Source: Stenotrophomonas sp. SAU14A_NAIMI4_8
Lineage (GTDB): Bacteria > Pseudomonadota > Gammaproteobacteria > Xanthomonadales > Xanthomonadaceae
Reading direction: 5' to 3'
Length of the DNA stretch: 64,000 bases
Assembly: GCF_003086695.1 (NCBI RefSeq)
Contig: NZ_CP025999.1
Span: forward strand, 732,820-796,819
Position 1 is the first letter of the stretch. Each line of letters starts with the position of its first letter. The translations under genes were made by a program, and so were the position numbers. The notes under the pieces were generated by a model, which saw nothing but the letters and a program-made list of their open reading frames with translations, searched no databases and had not been told where the DNA came from. This document shows, in pieces, positions 1 through 10,777 of this stretch.

Positions 1-1
1 G

Positions 2-2239
2 CAGCGGCTGGAAAGCTTCATTCATTCGCTGCCGGCCGCGCAGCAGAAGCTGTATGCCGAAGATCTGCGGCAACTGCAGATCAGCCGGCTGCGCGAGCGC
101 CGCGAACAGGCGCTGGCCGCCGGCGATGCCGTCACTGCAATAAGCCTGGGCCAGCAGTTGCGCCAGGAACTGCCCGGCGATGCGTGGCTGGCCTATGCAT
201 TGGGCAATGAACTGCGCAGCGCCGGTCGCGACGACGACGCCGATGCGGTGGTGGCCGACATGGCCGCGCGCAATGACAGCAGCGAAGCGCGCTATGCGCA
301 GGCCTTGTACCTGTCCGGCAGCGACCGCCTGCCGCAGGCGCTGGCGGTGCTGGACAGCGTGCCGCGCGAGCGCTGGGACGATGACATGCATGCGCTGTCG
401 CAGCGCCTGCAGCGGCAGCAACTGGTGGAACACCTGTGGGAGCTGCGCGCGCAGGGCCGCGAGCCGGAAGCCATCGCATTGCTGCAGCAGCAACCCCCCA
501 GCGCCGACAACGACCTGCTGCTGGCCGAATGGGCGCGCCTGCGCGGCGATGCGGCACAGGCACTGCATTACTACCAGCAGGTGCTGGCCGCGCAACCGGA
601 CAACGTGGATGCCCAGTTGGGCCAGGTGCAGGCGTGGATCGCGCAGGGCGATCTGCCGCGTGCGCGCCAGCAGATGCACGACGCGCCACCGCAGGTGGCC
701 GACGATGCACTGGGCCAGCAGCGGCAGTTGGCCGGCATCTGGACCGATCTGCATGAAAATGCGCGCGCGCTGCAGATCCTGCGCGGGCTGCTGGCGCGCA
801 AGACCGAAGCCGATGCGCAGTCCTGGCGCGATGCGGCGCGGCTGGTGCGCGCCGATGATCCCGAGCAAGCGCTGGACATGTACGCCCAGGCGATGGCCGA
901 CAACGGCCTGCTGGCCCCGGCGCAGGCCGCGCCGCGCGACAACCGCGCGCTCACCCTGGCCAGCCGCCAGACCGAGGGCGATGATTGGCTGCGCAGCAGC
1001 CTGCGCAGCGATGTGGACACGCTGTACCAGCAGCAGAACCCGACGCTGACAGTGATGCAGGATTCCGGCCGCCGCAGCGACGGCACGCCGGGCCTGTCAC
1101 GGCTCTCGCGTGACACCCGCATCGCCCATCTGGATGCACCGTTTGCCGGTGGCCTGGGTTGGGCGCGCATCGAGCAGGTGCACTTCGATGCGGGCCGGTT
1201 CCAGACTGGCGACGATGGCACCTTCGACGAAGATTTTGGCAGTTGCGATCTGGATCTGCTGCAGGCCGATGGCACGGCGCTGCGCGCGCCAGGTTGCAGC
1301 CGCTACGTGCACCAGCGGCGCAATTCCGGTGCCGGTTTCGCGGTGGGCTGGCGCACGCTGGACGACCGCTGGAACATCGACCTGGGCCACACCCCGTCCA
1401 ACTACGTGGTGGGCAACTGGTTGGGTGGAGTCACCTTGAACGGTGACCTGGGCCGGCTGGGCTGGGGCGCCACGGTGTCGCGCCGGCCGATGACCAATTC
1501 ACTGCTGTCCCAGGCCGGCGCGGTGGATCCGCGCAGTGGCATTGCCTGGGGCGGGGTCACCGCCAATGGCGTGACCTTCAGCCTGGGCTACGACGAAGGT
1601 GGCCGCAACGGCATCTGGTCGAACTGGAGCTGGCACCGCCTGACCGGCCGCAACGTGGAAGACAACACCCGCGCGCGGGCGATGGCCGGGTGGTACCACA
1701 AGCTGATCCAGCGGCCGGACATGCGCCTGGACGTGGGCACCACGGCCATGTATTGGCGTTACCAGAAAGACCTGGGCGGTTATTCGCTGGGGCAGGGCGG
1801 TTACTACAGCCCGCAGCGCTACGCCTCGCTCAGCCTGCCCGCCAGCTTCGCCTGGCGCAGCGACAACTGGTCGCTGCGCGTAGATGCGTCCTTCAGCGTG
1901 TCCAGTGCGCGCACCGCGTCCATCAGCCGCTATCCCGAACAGGCCCTGATCGAGCGGGTGATCGCCCAGCTGGAGCCGCAGTACGGCCCGCTCACGCTCG
2001 ACCCGGATGGCCTGTACACCAGCAGTGGTCGCAGCAGCGGTACCGGCTCGCGCCTGTACGCGGCGGTGGAACGGCGCCTGGGCGACCACTTCGTACTGGG
2101 CGCGGCCGGTACGCTGCAGCGCAGCCGCGATTTCTCGCCGAACACCTTCCAGCTCTATCTGCGCTATACGCTGGAGCCGTGGCAGGGCAACCTGCCGTTG
2201 CCGGTGTCCCCGCTGGTGCCCTATGGCGAATTCCGCTGA
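2..2239 (+). CDS. bcsC: cellulose synthase subunit BcsC (3' part, start outside window)
   Basis: The frame is open from the first bases of the window, so the start lies upstream. BcsC is the periplasmic TPR scaffold and outer-membrane barrel through which bacterial cellulose is exported. The first ~320 visible codons are Ala/Leu/Gln-rich helices of TPR type. From about base 1000 the protein becomes rich in Trp, Tyr and Gly and looks like the BcsC C-terminal barrel (for example RWNIDLGHTPSNYVVGNW), ending in PLVPYGEFR. The stop overlaps the start of the downstream cellulase gene by 17 bases, which indicates one operon. Assignment rests on the domain order and on the bcsZ neighbour. Confidence 0.9.
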   Translation, partial: QRLESFIHSLPAAQQKLYAEDLRQLQISRLRERREQALAAGDAVTAISLGQQLRQELPGDAWLAYALGNELRSAGRDDDADAVVADMAARNDSSEARYAQALYLSGSDRLPQALAVLDSVPRERWDDDMHALSQRLQRQQLVEHLWELRAQGREPEAIALLQQQPPSADNDLLLAEWARLRGDAAQALHYYQQVLAAQPDNVDAQLGQVQAWIAQGDLPRARQQMHDAPPQVADDALGQQRQLAGIWTDLHENARALQILRGLLARKTEADAQSWRDAARLVRADDPEQALDMYAQAMADNGLLAPAQAAPRDNRALTLASRQTEGDDWLRSSLRSDVDTLYQQQNPTLTVMQDSGRRSDGTPGLSRLSRDTRIAHLDAPFAGGLGWARIEQVHFDAGRFQTGDDGTFDEDFGSCDLDLLQADGTALRAPGCSRYVHQRRNSGAGFAVGWRTLDDRWNIDLGHTPSNYVVGNWLGGVTLNGDLGRLGWGATVSRRPMTNSLLSQAGAVDPRSGIAWGGVTANGVTFSLGYDEGGRNGIWSNWSWHRLTGRNVEDNTRARAMAGWYHKLIQRPDMRLDVGTTAMYWRYQKDLGGYSLGQGGYYSPQRYASLSLPASFAWRSDNWSLRVDASFSVSSARTASISRYPEQALIERVIAQLEPQYGPLTLDPDGLYTSSGRSSGTGSRLYAAVERRLGDHFVLGAAGTLQRSRDFSPNTFQLYLRYTLEPWQGNLPLPVSPLVPYGEFR

Positions 2240-3356
2240 TCCGCAGCGCCGCCGCCTGCTGCAGGTGGCCGCGACCCTGCCGCTGCTCGCCCACGTGGGC
2301 GCGCAGGCACAGACCGCGCCGCGCTGGCCGGCCTGGCAGGTGCTGCAGGCCAGCAGCCTGAGCCGCGACGGGCGCATGATCGACCGCAGCCAGGACGACC
2401 AGCGCACCACGTCCGAAGGGCAGTCCTATGCACTGTTCTTTGCCCTGGTGGACAACGACCAGGCCTTGTTCGACCGGGTGCTGGGCTGGACCCAGGACAA
2501 CCTGGCCGGCGGTGACATGGGCGCGCGCCTGCCGGCCTGGCTGTGGGGGCGCGATGGCAAGGGCGCTTGGCGCGTGCTGGACGACAACCCCGCCTCCGAT
2601 TCCGATGTGTGGCTGGCCTACGCGCTGCTGGAAGGCGCGCGGTTGTGGCGGCGCCCGGCATTGCAGGTGATCGCCGCCGGCATGCTGGCGCAGGTCCGTG
2701 CGCGCGAAATCGTCGAACTGGACGGGCTGGGGCCGATGCTGCTGCCGGGCCCGCAGGGGTTCATCGAAGACGATGCCACGCGGGTCAATCCCAGCTATCT
2801 GCCGTTGCCGCTGCTGCGGCGCTTCGCCGCCGTGGATAAGCAGGGCCCGTGGCAGGCGCTGGCCCGCAACACGGTGGCCTTGCTGCAGCAGACCAGCCCG
2901 CACGGCTTTGCGCCGGATTGGGCGGCCTGGCGCAAGGGCGCGTTCGTGGTGGACCCGGTGAAGGGCGCGGTGGGCGGCTACGATGCCATCCGCTGTTACG
3001 CCTGGGCAGGCATGACCGCCGCGCGCGACCCGCTGTTCCGACCGCAGCTGCAGGTGCTGTCTGGCCCGCTGCAGCGCCTGCGCAGCGGCGGCGCGATGTG
3101 GGAAAAGGTGGATACCCGCAGCGGGCAAGGGCAGGGCGAAGGCAACTACGGGTTCCGTGCCGCGCTGCTGCCGTATCTGCAGGCGCAGGGCGAAACGCAG
3201 CAGGTGCAGGCGTTGATGGCCAGCCTGCCAACGGCGGAACAGCAACGCAGCGCCGAGCCTGCCTATTACACGCAGATGCTTACCCTGTTCGGCCGCGGCT
3301 GGATGGAAGGGCGCTGGCGCTTCGCCGCCGACGGCCGCATGCAGCCGCGTTGGTAG
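2223..3356 (+). CDS. bcsZ: cellulose-operon endoglucanase BcsZ (glycoside hydrolase family 8)
   Basis: Periplasmic endo-1,4-beta-glucanase of about 377 aa that trims nascent cellulose during export. I chose the ATG inside the end of bcsC because it is followed by a signal sequence. That sequence has a run of arginines (QRRRLLQ, residues 8-14) ahead of a hydrophobic stretch and an AQA cleavage site, which suggests Tat export. GH8 features are visible: the general-acid region TSEGQSYALFF (Glu65) and the family signature ASDSDVWLAYALL (residues 124-136). Position and overlap with bcsC fit the last gene of a bcs operon. Three palindromic repeats follow it. Confidence 0.92.
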   Translation: MANSADPQRRRLLQVAATLPLLAHVGAQAQTAPRWPAWQVLQASSLSRDGRMIDRSQDDQRTTSEGQSYALFFALVDNDQALFDRVLGWTQDNLAGGDMGARLPAWLWGRDGKGAWRVLDDNPASDSDVWLAYALLEGARLWRRPALQVIAAGMLAQVRAREIVELDGLGPMLLPGPQGFIEDDATRVNPSYLPLPLLRRFAAVDKQGPWQALARNTVALLQQTSPHGFAPDWAAWRKGAFVVDPVKGAVGGYDAIRCYAWAGMTAARDPLFRPQLQVLSGPLQRLRSGGAMWEKVDTRSGQGQGEGNYGFRAALLPYLQAQGETQQVQALMASLPTAEQQRSAEPAYYTQMLTLFGRGWMEGRWRFAADGRMQPRW

Positions 3357-3368
3357 TGGTTCAAACGC

Positions 3369-3511
3369 GGGGTCAGAGCCCTTTGCGCTGCAAAGGGATC
3401 TGACCCCAGCCGCAATCGACGGGGTCGGATCCCGTTGCGCAGCAACGGGCTCTGACCCCAACTACAGCCGACGGGGTCGGATCCCGTTGCGCAGCAACGG
3501 GCTCTGACCCC
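3369..3511. repeat. three GGGGTC-family palindromes in a convergent junction
   Basis: Three 39-bp elements at 3369-3407, 3421-3459 and 3473-3511, separated by 13-bp spacers. Each starts GGGGTC and ends GACCCC. The second and third are identical to each other, so a local duplication is likely. The inner arms (CCCGTTGCG/CGCAACGGG type) pair within each element. They lie between the convergent 3' ends of bcsZ and the permease gene. Confidence 0.9.
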
Positions 3512-3520
3512 ATTCAACGG

Positions 3521-4837
<1,317 letters not shown>

Positions 4838-4860
4838 GGGGGTTCTCACAACAATTGGGT

Positions 4861-4885
4861 GTCACCACCAACGGTGGTGACCTAC
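4861..4885. repeat. SMAG-like GTAG palindrome
   Basis: Read on the minus strand it begins GTAGGTCACCACC and folds back on GGTGGTGAC. It is one GTAG-headed REP element in the space between the permease gene and ettA. Confidence 0.7.
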
Positions 4886-4895
4886 CAGAATGCAG

Positions 4896-4919
4896 AAAGG
4901 CCGCGCGAGCGCGGCCTTT
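4896..4919 (-). terminator. Rho-independent terminator of ettA
   Basis: Inverted repeat AAAGGCCGCGC / GCGCGGCCTTT about 10 bases downstream of the ettA stop. On the minus strand the hairpin ends in a short T run, as expected for an intrinsic terminator. Confidence 0.75.
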
Positions 4920-4928
4920 CCGGTTGCC

Positions 4929-6593
4929 TTACTTCAGCGCCTTGAAGCGCAGGCGCTTCGGCGCGGCGTCGTCGCCCATGCGGCGGCGCTTGTCTTCTTC
5001 GTACTCGCGGTAGTTGCCCTGGAAGAACTCCACGTGCGAATCGCCTTCGAACGCCAGGATGTGCGTGGCGATGCGATCCAGGAACCAGCGGTCATGCGAA
5101 ATGACGAAGGTGTTGCCCGGGAATTCCAGCAGCGCATCTTCCAGCGCACGCAGGGTTTCGATGTCCAGGTCGTTGGACGGTTCGTCGAGCAGCAGCACGT
5201 TGCCACCCTGCAGCAGGGTCTTGGCCATGTGCAGGCGGCCACGCTCACCACCGGACAGCGAACCGACCATCTTCTGCTGGTCCTGGCCCTTGAAGTTGAA
5301 GCGGCCGATGTAGGCGCGCGACTGGATCTCGATGCCGTTGATGTTGAGGATGTCCAGGCCGCCAGCGATTTCCTGGAAGACGTTGTGGTTGCCTTCCAGC
5401 GCGTCGCGGCTCTGGTCCACGTAGGACAGCTTCACGGTCGGGCCGACCACGATCTCGCCCGAATCCGGCTTTTCCTGGCCGGTGATCATCTTGAACAGGG
5501 TCGACTTACCGGCACCGTTGGGGCCGATGATGCCGACGATGGCGCCGGCCGGCACCAGGAAGCTCAGGTCGTCGAACAGCAGGCGGTCGCCGAACTTCTT
5601 GGAGACGTTCTTGAACTCCATCACCGCATTGCCCAGGCGCTCGCCCGGCGGGATGAAGATTTCATTGGTCTCGTTGCGCTTCTGGTAATCGACCGACTGC
5701 AGCTCTTCCAGGCGGGCCAGACGGGCCTTGCCCTTGGTGCGGCCGCCCTTGGCATTCTGGCGCGACCACTCCAGTTCCTTCTGGATCGCCTTCTGGCGAG
5801 CCTTTTCCTGGTTGTCTTCCTGCTTCAGGCGCTCATCCTTCTGGGTCAGCCAGTCGGTGTAGTTGCCCTTCCACGGAATGCCGCGGCCGCGGTCCAGTTC
5901 CAGGATCCACTCGGCGGCGTTGTCCAGGAAGTAGCGATCATGGGTGACGGCCACCACGGTGCCGGTGTAGCGCGCCAGGAACTGTTCCAGCCATTCCACC
6001 GACTCGGCGTCCAGGTGGTTGGTCGGTTCGTCGAGCAGCAGCATGTCCGGCTTCTGCAGCAGCAGGCGGCACAGCGCCACGCGGCGCTTTTCACCACCGG
6101 ACAGCTTGCCCACGATGGCATCCCACGGCGGCAGGCGCAGCGCATCGGCGGCCACGTCCAGCTGGTTTTCCAGGGTGTGCGCGTCGCCGGCGGCCAGGAT
6201 CGCCTCCAGGCGCTCCTGTTCCTTGGCCAATGCGTCGAAGTCGGCGCCTTCCTCGGCGTAGGCGGCGTACACCGCTTCCAGCGCGGCCTGGGCCTGCAGC
6301 ACTTCGCCCACGCCTTCCTCCACCGCTTCACGCACGGTCTTGGTCGGGTCCAGTTCCGGTTCCTGCGCCAGGTAGCCGACCTTGATGCCCGGCTGCGGGC
6401 GGGCTTCGCCCTCGAAATCGGTGTCCACGCCGGCCATGATCTTCAGCACGGTGGACTTGCCGGCGCCGTTCAGGCCCAGCAGGCCGATCTTCGCGCCCGG
6501 GAAGAAGGACAGCGAGATGTCCTTGATGATCTGCCGCTTGGGCGGGACCACCTTGGACACGCGGTTCATGGTGTAGATGTATTGCGAGGACAT
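4929..6593 (-). CDS. ettA: energy-dependent translational throttle protein EttA (ABC-F ATPase)
   Basis: Soluble ABC-F protein of 554 aa that binds the ribosomal E site and couples translation to ATP/ADP level. Two nucleotide-binding domains are visible. The first has Walker A GLNGAGKST (residues 40-48) and signature LSGGEKRRVALC; the second has GPNGAGKST and LSGGERGRLHMAK. Between them lies the charged linker (KQEDNQEKARQKAIQKELE...) typical of the P-site interaction motif. Length matches the usual ~555 aa of EttA. The ATG is preceded by a GGAGA ribosome binding site. The gene is monocistronic with its own promoter and terminator. Confidence 0.96.
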   Translation of the reverse strand: MSSQYIYTMNRVSKVVPPKRQIIKDISLSFFPGAKIGLLGLNGAGKSTVLKIMAGVDTDFEGEARPQPGIKVGYLAQEPELDPTKTVREAVEEGVGEVLQAQAALEAVYAAYAEEGADFDALAKEQERLEAILAAGDAHTLENQLDVAADALRLPPWDAIVGKLSGGEKRRVALCRLLLQKPDMLLLDEPTNHLDAESVEWLEQFLARYTGTVVAVTHDRYFLDNAAEWILELDRGRGIPWKGNYTDWLTQKDERLKQEDNQEKARQKAIQKELEWSRQNAKGGRTKGKARLARLEELQSVDYQKRNETNEIFIPPGERLGNAVMEFKNVSKKFGDRLLFDDLSFLVPAGAIVGIIGPNGAGKSTLFKMITGQEKPDSGEIVVGPTVKLSYVDQSRDALEGNHNVFQEIAGGLDILNINGIEIQSRAYIGRFNFKGQDQQKMVGSLSGGERGRLHMAKTLLQGGNVLLLDEPSNDLDIETLRALEDALLEFPGNTFVISHDRWFLDRIATHILAFEGDSHVEFFQGNYREYEEDKRRRMGDDAAPKRLRFKALK

Positions 6594-6683
6594 GAGGTCT
6601 CCGTAGGGGCGCGGCCCTGCACCCGTCCGTCAGCGGGAAGATCCCGGACGACAGCGGGCACAGACTGAAATGGAATACCGCCA

Positions 6684-6689
6684 ATTATA
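6684..6689 (-). promoter_or_regulatory. -10 box upstream of ettA
   Basis: A perfect TATAAT on the minus strand about 90 bases upstream of the ettA start. No good -35 hexamer is seen at 17 bp, so this is a -10 call only. Confidence 0.5.
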
Positions 6690-6848
6690 GCCGGAACCGC
6701 CTGTTCCCCGCGCCGCCCTTGGCCCCCGGGGCTGGCCGCTGCCTGAATACTGCGTCACATCCTGCGAATCGGAACCGTTTCCAGCCAATATCCGTTCAGA
6801 CGCAATGCGCAAGATTGGCCTCACCACCCACCCGAGCAGAGGTTTCTC

Positions 6849-7328
6849 ATGCGCATCAACCGAATCATGGCCGGAGCCGTGGCCTCTGTTCTGGCCCTTG
6901 GCGCGGTCGCCCCGGCGTTTGCCGACAACGACCACCGTGACCGCCGCGAGTGGCGCGAAGACCGCCGCGACGACCGTCGCGAGTACCGCCGCGACGTCCG
7001 CGAGGCCCGTCGCGACTACGAACGTGATCGCCGCGATGCCCGCCGCGACTGGAACCGCGACCACGACCGCCGCTATTACCACCCGGCGCCGCCGCCGCGC
7101 GTGGTCTACCGCCCCGGCTATGGCCCGGGCCCGGGCTACGGTTGGCAGCGTGGGCACCGCTACCGCGATTACTACCGTGGCCCGATCTACGTGGTGAACG
7201 ATTACCCGCGTTACCACCTGCGTCGCCCGCCGTACGGCCACCACTGGATCCGCGACGACCGCGGCAACATGCTGCTGGTGGCCGTGGCCACCGGCATCAT
7301 CGCCGACTACATCATCAACAACCGCTGA
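6849..7328 (+). CDS. RcnB-like periplasmic protein
   Basis: Secreted protein of 159 aa. A signal peptide ends at about residue 25 (VAPAFA). It is followed by a very basic and acidic repeat-like stretch of RRD/RRE units (residues ~28-75), then a Pro/Tyr/Gly linker. The C-terminal module YHLRRPPYGHHWIRDDRGNM plus a hydrophobic tail resembles the RcnB family. RcnB of E. coli acts in nickel/cobalt homeostasis, but many relatives have no known role and no metal genes are adjacent, so I infer only the fold family. Possible alternating-sigma promoter elements lie upstream (GGAACC at 6771, GTTCAG at 6794). Confidence 0.75.
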   Translation: MRINRIMAGAVASVLALGAVAPAFADNDHRDRREWREDRRDDRREYRRDVREARRDYERDRRDARRDWNRDHDRRYYHPAPPPRVVYRPGYGPGPGYGWQRGHRYRDYYRGPIYVVNDYPRYHLRRPPYGHHWIRDDRGNMLLVAVATGIIADYIINNR

Positions 7329-7337
7329 TGCAGCAAC

Positions 7338-7469
7338 GGGGTCGGAGCCCTTCCCTGCGGGAAGGAGTCCGACCCCACCAGCCAGGGGTCGGATCCCTTC
7401 CGCAAGGAAGGGCTCAGACCCCACCATCACGGGGTCGGACCCTTTTCCAGCGGAAAAGGCTCCGACCCC
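7338..7469. repeat. three GGGGTC-family palindromes in a convergent junction
   Basis: Elements at 7338-7376, 7385-7422 and 7431-7469. The inner stems differ in all three (CCCTTCC/GGAAGG types, and CCTTTTCC/GGAAAAGG) while the outer GGGGTC/GACCCC arms persist. They separate the convergent RcnB-like and autotransporter genes and end 10 bases from the autotransporter stop. Confidence 0.9.
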
Positions 7470-7478
7470 TTTCAGTAC

Positions 7479-10400
7479 TTAGAACGCCACCGACAGATCC
7501 AGCTGTGCGCCGACATCGCGCTGGCCATCACCGCGCTGCCCCTGCATCTGCAGCGACAGGCGGCTGTTGTCGGTCGGGCTGACCGCCACGCCCAGCTGGG
7601 CCAGCGCACTGCGGCGGGCCAGCGGTGCGGCGGCAATGCCGAAGTCCTGCGTACCTTCCACGAAGCGCGCCGCGACCTGCGGCAGGCGATCACCGCCGGC
7701 CACCTGCCAGCCCACGCGTGCGGTCAGTGCCGCACGGTCACGCTGGCCACCGCTGATGTCCCAGTCCGCGCGCAGCGCAGCCAGGCCGGTGCGGTAGCGG
7801 GCGGTTTCACCATCCAGCTGCAGCGCGCTGTGGCCGCCGTGTTCCTGGCTGCCGTCGCTGCGCAGGCGCACCTGTGCCAGCTCCAGTTCCGGGGTCAGCT
7901 GCAGGCGCGGCCCACCGAAGGTCCAGCCAGCACGCAGGAAGGCGGTGGTGCCGGTGGCGTCTTCGCGCGCGGCCAGGCCTTCGGACAGCGTGCTGCCCAC
8001 CTGCGCGGTGCGGGTGCTGTCGGTGCGGTAGTCGGCGCGGCTGACGCCAGCACGCAGGCTCAGGCCCTGCCAGCGGTACTGGCCGTACACGCCGTACTCG
8101 GTGCTGTCGGTCTCGGCGCGTGCATCGCGCTGGGCCAGGCGGCTGACCAGCTGCTGCTGGCCTGCGGCCACGCCCAGTTCCAGTGCATCGCCGGACATCC
8201 AGCCGGCACCGGCCATCAGCCCGTGCTGCGAGCTGCGCAGCCCGGCGTTCTGTGCGCTGGCATCGGTGCGCCGCTGGCTGCTGCTGCCGGCCACCCACGC
8301 ACGCACGCCCGGGGCGATCTGCCCGGCCATCGCCGCACCATCCAGATGGCGGTCAATGCCATCGTGCAGAAAGCGGTTCTGCAGCAGGGCGCCACGGTTG
8401 GCCGCATGGATCTCGCCGGACAGGCTGTCGAACGCCGGCACCACGTCGGCCACGTCCAGGCGCACCACTGCGTCGTAGACCGCGTTGCCATCGCCCAGCG
8501 CTTCCACCGCGCCGGCCACGGCCTTCTGGTTGTCATTCACCACAACGTCCGGGAAGGCCAGTTCGATGTCCGGCATCGCGATGTCGTTGCGGGCCAGGGT
8601 CAGGTAGACGTTGCTGGCGTCGTAGTCCAGGGTCGGGCTCAGGAAGGCGAGGGTGGTGGAGACACCCGAGAACGTGCCCTGCACGCCCTGTGCGGCGCTC
8701 AGGATCGTGTAGCGGGTGCGCGGCGACCACTCGCCATTGCTGGCCAGGGCCAGCGTGTTGCCGCCCTGCAGGGTGGCGGTGCCACCGACCAGTACGCGGT
8801 CACTGCCGCCGTCGGCGCCCACATCCAGCAGGTAGCGCGAGCCGTTTTCCATCAGCAGGTTGCCGGTCATCGACAGCAGGTCGTAGCTGCCGGTGGCGCC
8901 GGTCACGCCCGGGGCCAGGCTGGCATTGCTGCGGATGATCACGTTGCCCAGTTCACCGGTACCGGTCAGTTCGGTGCCGGCGGCCATGTCGACCAGGCCA
9001 CCGATGCTGCCGCGCACTTCCATGGCACCGGCCTGCACGCGGGTGGTGCCGGTAAAGCCACTGCTGTCGCCCAGCAGGGTCAGCAGGCCCGCGTCCAGCT
9101 TGACCACATCGCCGGCGCCGGACAGCACATTGGCGAACACGGTATGGCCGTTGCGCTGCAGCTTCAGCGTCGCGCCCGAGGCCACGTCCACCGAACCGCG
9201 GATCGCGCCGTTGCCGGCCAGCACCAGCGTGCCCTGTTCCACCAGGGTGCCGCCGTTGTAGCGGTTGTCGGCGTAGCTGGTCAGGGTGCCGCTGCCGATC
9301 TTGCGCAGCGTGCCGGCACCGGTCAGGGTGCCGCTGAACAGTGCATCGACCTGGTCGGTGTCCAGCGTGGCAATGCCGTTCAACTGCATGTCCACGTTGC
9401 TGGTGAAGGCGGTGTTGGTGAAGTGCAGGGTGCCGTCGTCGATGAGCACGCTGGCGCTGCCGCCGCCACGGTAGATCTGCCCGCCGGCAAGGTTCAGCGT
9501 GCCCTGCGGGCCAATGGTGAGCGAACCGCTGCTGCCGCTGGCGCCGCCCAGGCCCAGCACGCCGGCAACGTTCAGTACCGCACCGTCGCTCACCTGCACC
9601 GCGCCGGTGCCGAAGTTGCCAATGGTCAGGCGGCCGATGCTGGCCGAACTGCCTGCGTCGGCCAGGCGGAAGGTGCCGTCGCCCAGCGTGTTTTCGCCCA
9701 CGCCCACATCGCCGGCGGTCAGCTGCGCGCCGTCCAGCACGTTCAGTTCGGCCACGCCGTTCTGGCCCACGGCAATGTAGCCGGTGCTGGCGTGCGTGCC
9801 GGCGCCGCGCAGTTCCAGCACGGCATCGGAAACGCCGGGGGTGTGGCGCTGCTGGGCCAGCTGGGTGCTGCCCAGCACGGTCAGCGTCGCGCCGTCTTCA
9901 ACCACCATGCGGCCGGTGCCGGTGAAGCCGATCAACAGGTCGCTGTTGTTCAACCAGCTGGAACCGCTACCGGTTACCAGTGCTTCGCCGTGGGCCACGG
10001 CGGCGTAGCTGCCCAGGCGCGCCACGCCGGTCTCGAAGCTGCCGCCGGCGCGCACGTTCACCGTGCCCGCGCCCTGTGCGCCCACGTGGATCAGATCGGT
10101 CGCGAAGCGCGAACCGGCATCGGCCACGGTCAGTACGCCGGTGCTGCCCAGTTCAGAGGCCACCCAGGTGCCCTGCGCATTGTCCACTTCACCACCGGCC
10201 AGCACGTCCAGCGTGCCGTTGCCGAAGTGGCCCACGCCAATGCTGTTGTTGCCGATCCACTTCGATCCGGCACCGGTCACGGTCACCTTGCCGGTGGAGC
10301 CGGGCTGGGTGGCGATGAAGATGGCCGTGCTCTCCAGGATGCCGCCATCGTGGATCAGCAGTTCGCCGCTGCCGGCGTGGCCGACGTCGATCCGCCACGA

Positions 10401-10694
10401 CACAGCGTTGGGTACATCCACCACGACCGGGATCGGGCTGTCGATGTACGCGTAGTTTTCAACGGTCAGCTGCGGGGTGCCGTTGGTCCAGCCGCCCGGC
10501 GCGAACCAGGTGCCGTCCAGTACCGAAGGATCGCGCTCGGTGATGACCGTGGCCTGCGCGGCCGCCTGGCCGCTCATGGCCAGACCCACGGCCAGCGCCA
10601 GCAGCGAGGCGCCGGCTGCACGGCGGCGGGTGGAAGCAGTGGTGCGACGAACAGCCAGCGTCATTGCCGGCGAAGCCTGGTACGAATGGATCAC
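7479..10694 (-). CDS. autotransporter (type V secretion) with repeat-rich passenger domain
   Basis: Outer-membrane autotransporter of 1071 aa. The GTG start is preferred because AGGGG lies 9 bases upstream; the next ATG (10664) has no clear ribosome site. A signal peptide ends near AQA (about residue 46). The passenger (to about residue 790) is a beta-helix-like array of units built as VTGxGSxW...VGxxGxGTLxVxxGG, at least five of which are recognisable. This is the usual scaffold of autotransporter adhesins. The last ~270 residues form the barrel domain and end in a terminal Phe (LDLSVAF). No protease triad or passenger enzyme motif is seen, so adhesion is an inference. The gene is monocistronic. 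Confidence 0.92.
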   Translation of the reverse strand: MIHSYQASPAMTLAVRRTTASTRRRAAGASLLALAVGLAMSGQAAAQATVITERDPSVLDGTWFAPGGWTNGTPQLTVENYAYIDSPIPVVVDVPNAVSWRIDVGHAGSGELLIHDGGILESTAIFIATQPGSTGKVTVTGAGSKWIGNNSIGVGHFGNGTLDVLAGGEVDNAQGTWVASELGSTGVLTVADAGSRFATDLIHVGAQGAGTVNVRAGGSFETGVARLGSYAAVAHGEALVTGSGSSWLNNSDLLIGFTGTGRMVVEDGATLTVLGSTQLAQQRHTPGVSDAVLELRGAGTHASTGYIAVGQNGVAELNVLDGAQLTAGDVGVGENTLGDGTFRLADAGSSASIGRLTIGNFGTGAVQVSDGAVLNVAGVLGLGGASGSSGSLTIGPQGTLNLAGGQIYRGGGSASVLIDDGTLHFTNTAFTSNVDMQLNGIATLDTDQVDALFSGTLTGAGTLRKIGSGTLTSYADNRYNGGTLVEQGTLVLAGNGAIRGSVDVASGATLKLQRNGHTVFANVLSGAGDVVKLDAGLLTLLGDSSGFTGTTRVQAGAMEVRGSIGGLVDMAAGTELTGTGELGNVIIRSNASLAPGVTGATGSYDLLSMTGNLLMENGSRYLLDVGADGGSDRVLVGGTATLQGGNTLALASNGEWSPRTRYTILSAAQGVQGTFSGVSTTLAFLSPTLDYDASNVYLTLARNDIAMPDIELAFPDVVVNDNQKAVAGAVEALGDGNAVYDAVVRLDVADVVPAFDSLSGEIHAANRGALLQNRFLHDGIDRHLDGAAMAGQIAPGVRAWVAGSSSQRRTDASAQNAGLRSSQHGLMAGAGWMSGDALELGVAAGQQQLVSRLAQRDARAETDSTEYGVYGQYRWQGLSLRAGVSRADYRTDSTRTAQVGSTLSEGLAAREDATGTTAFLRAGWTFGGPRLQLTPELELAQVRLRSDGSQEHGGHSALQLDGETARYRTGLAALRADWDISGGQRDRAALTARVGWQVAGGDRLPQVAARFVEGTQDFGIAAAPLARRSALAQLGVAVSPTDNSRLSLQMQGQRGDGQRDVGAQLDLSVAF

Positions 10695-10777
10695 GCGTGA
10701 TTTCCCCTGTTTGGACAGGGCGTATCGGCCGCAGATCGGCAGGCTTTAGGTTGCTTAACAAAAAATCATGAAATAGC

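Noticed and set aside
4890..6668. Long open frame on the plus strand opposite ettA (592 codons), and a similar 559-codon frame opposite secA (62197-63876)
   Set aside because: Antisense frames of this length are common opposite GC-rich genes with strong third-position bias. The products are Gln/Val/His-rich with no domain, while ettA and secA are unmistakable.
7479..10694. Repetitive sequence within the autotransporter, considered as a DNA repeat or CRISPR-like array
   Set aside because: The periodicity is at protein level (beta-helix units of unequal length), without identical DNA repeats and spacers. No CRISPR array is seen anywhere in the window.
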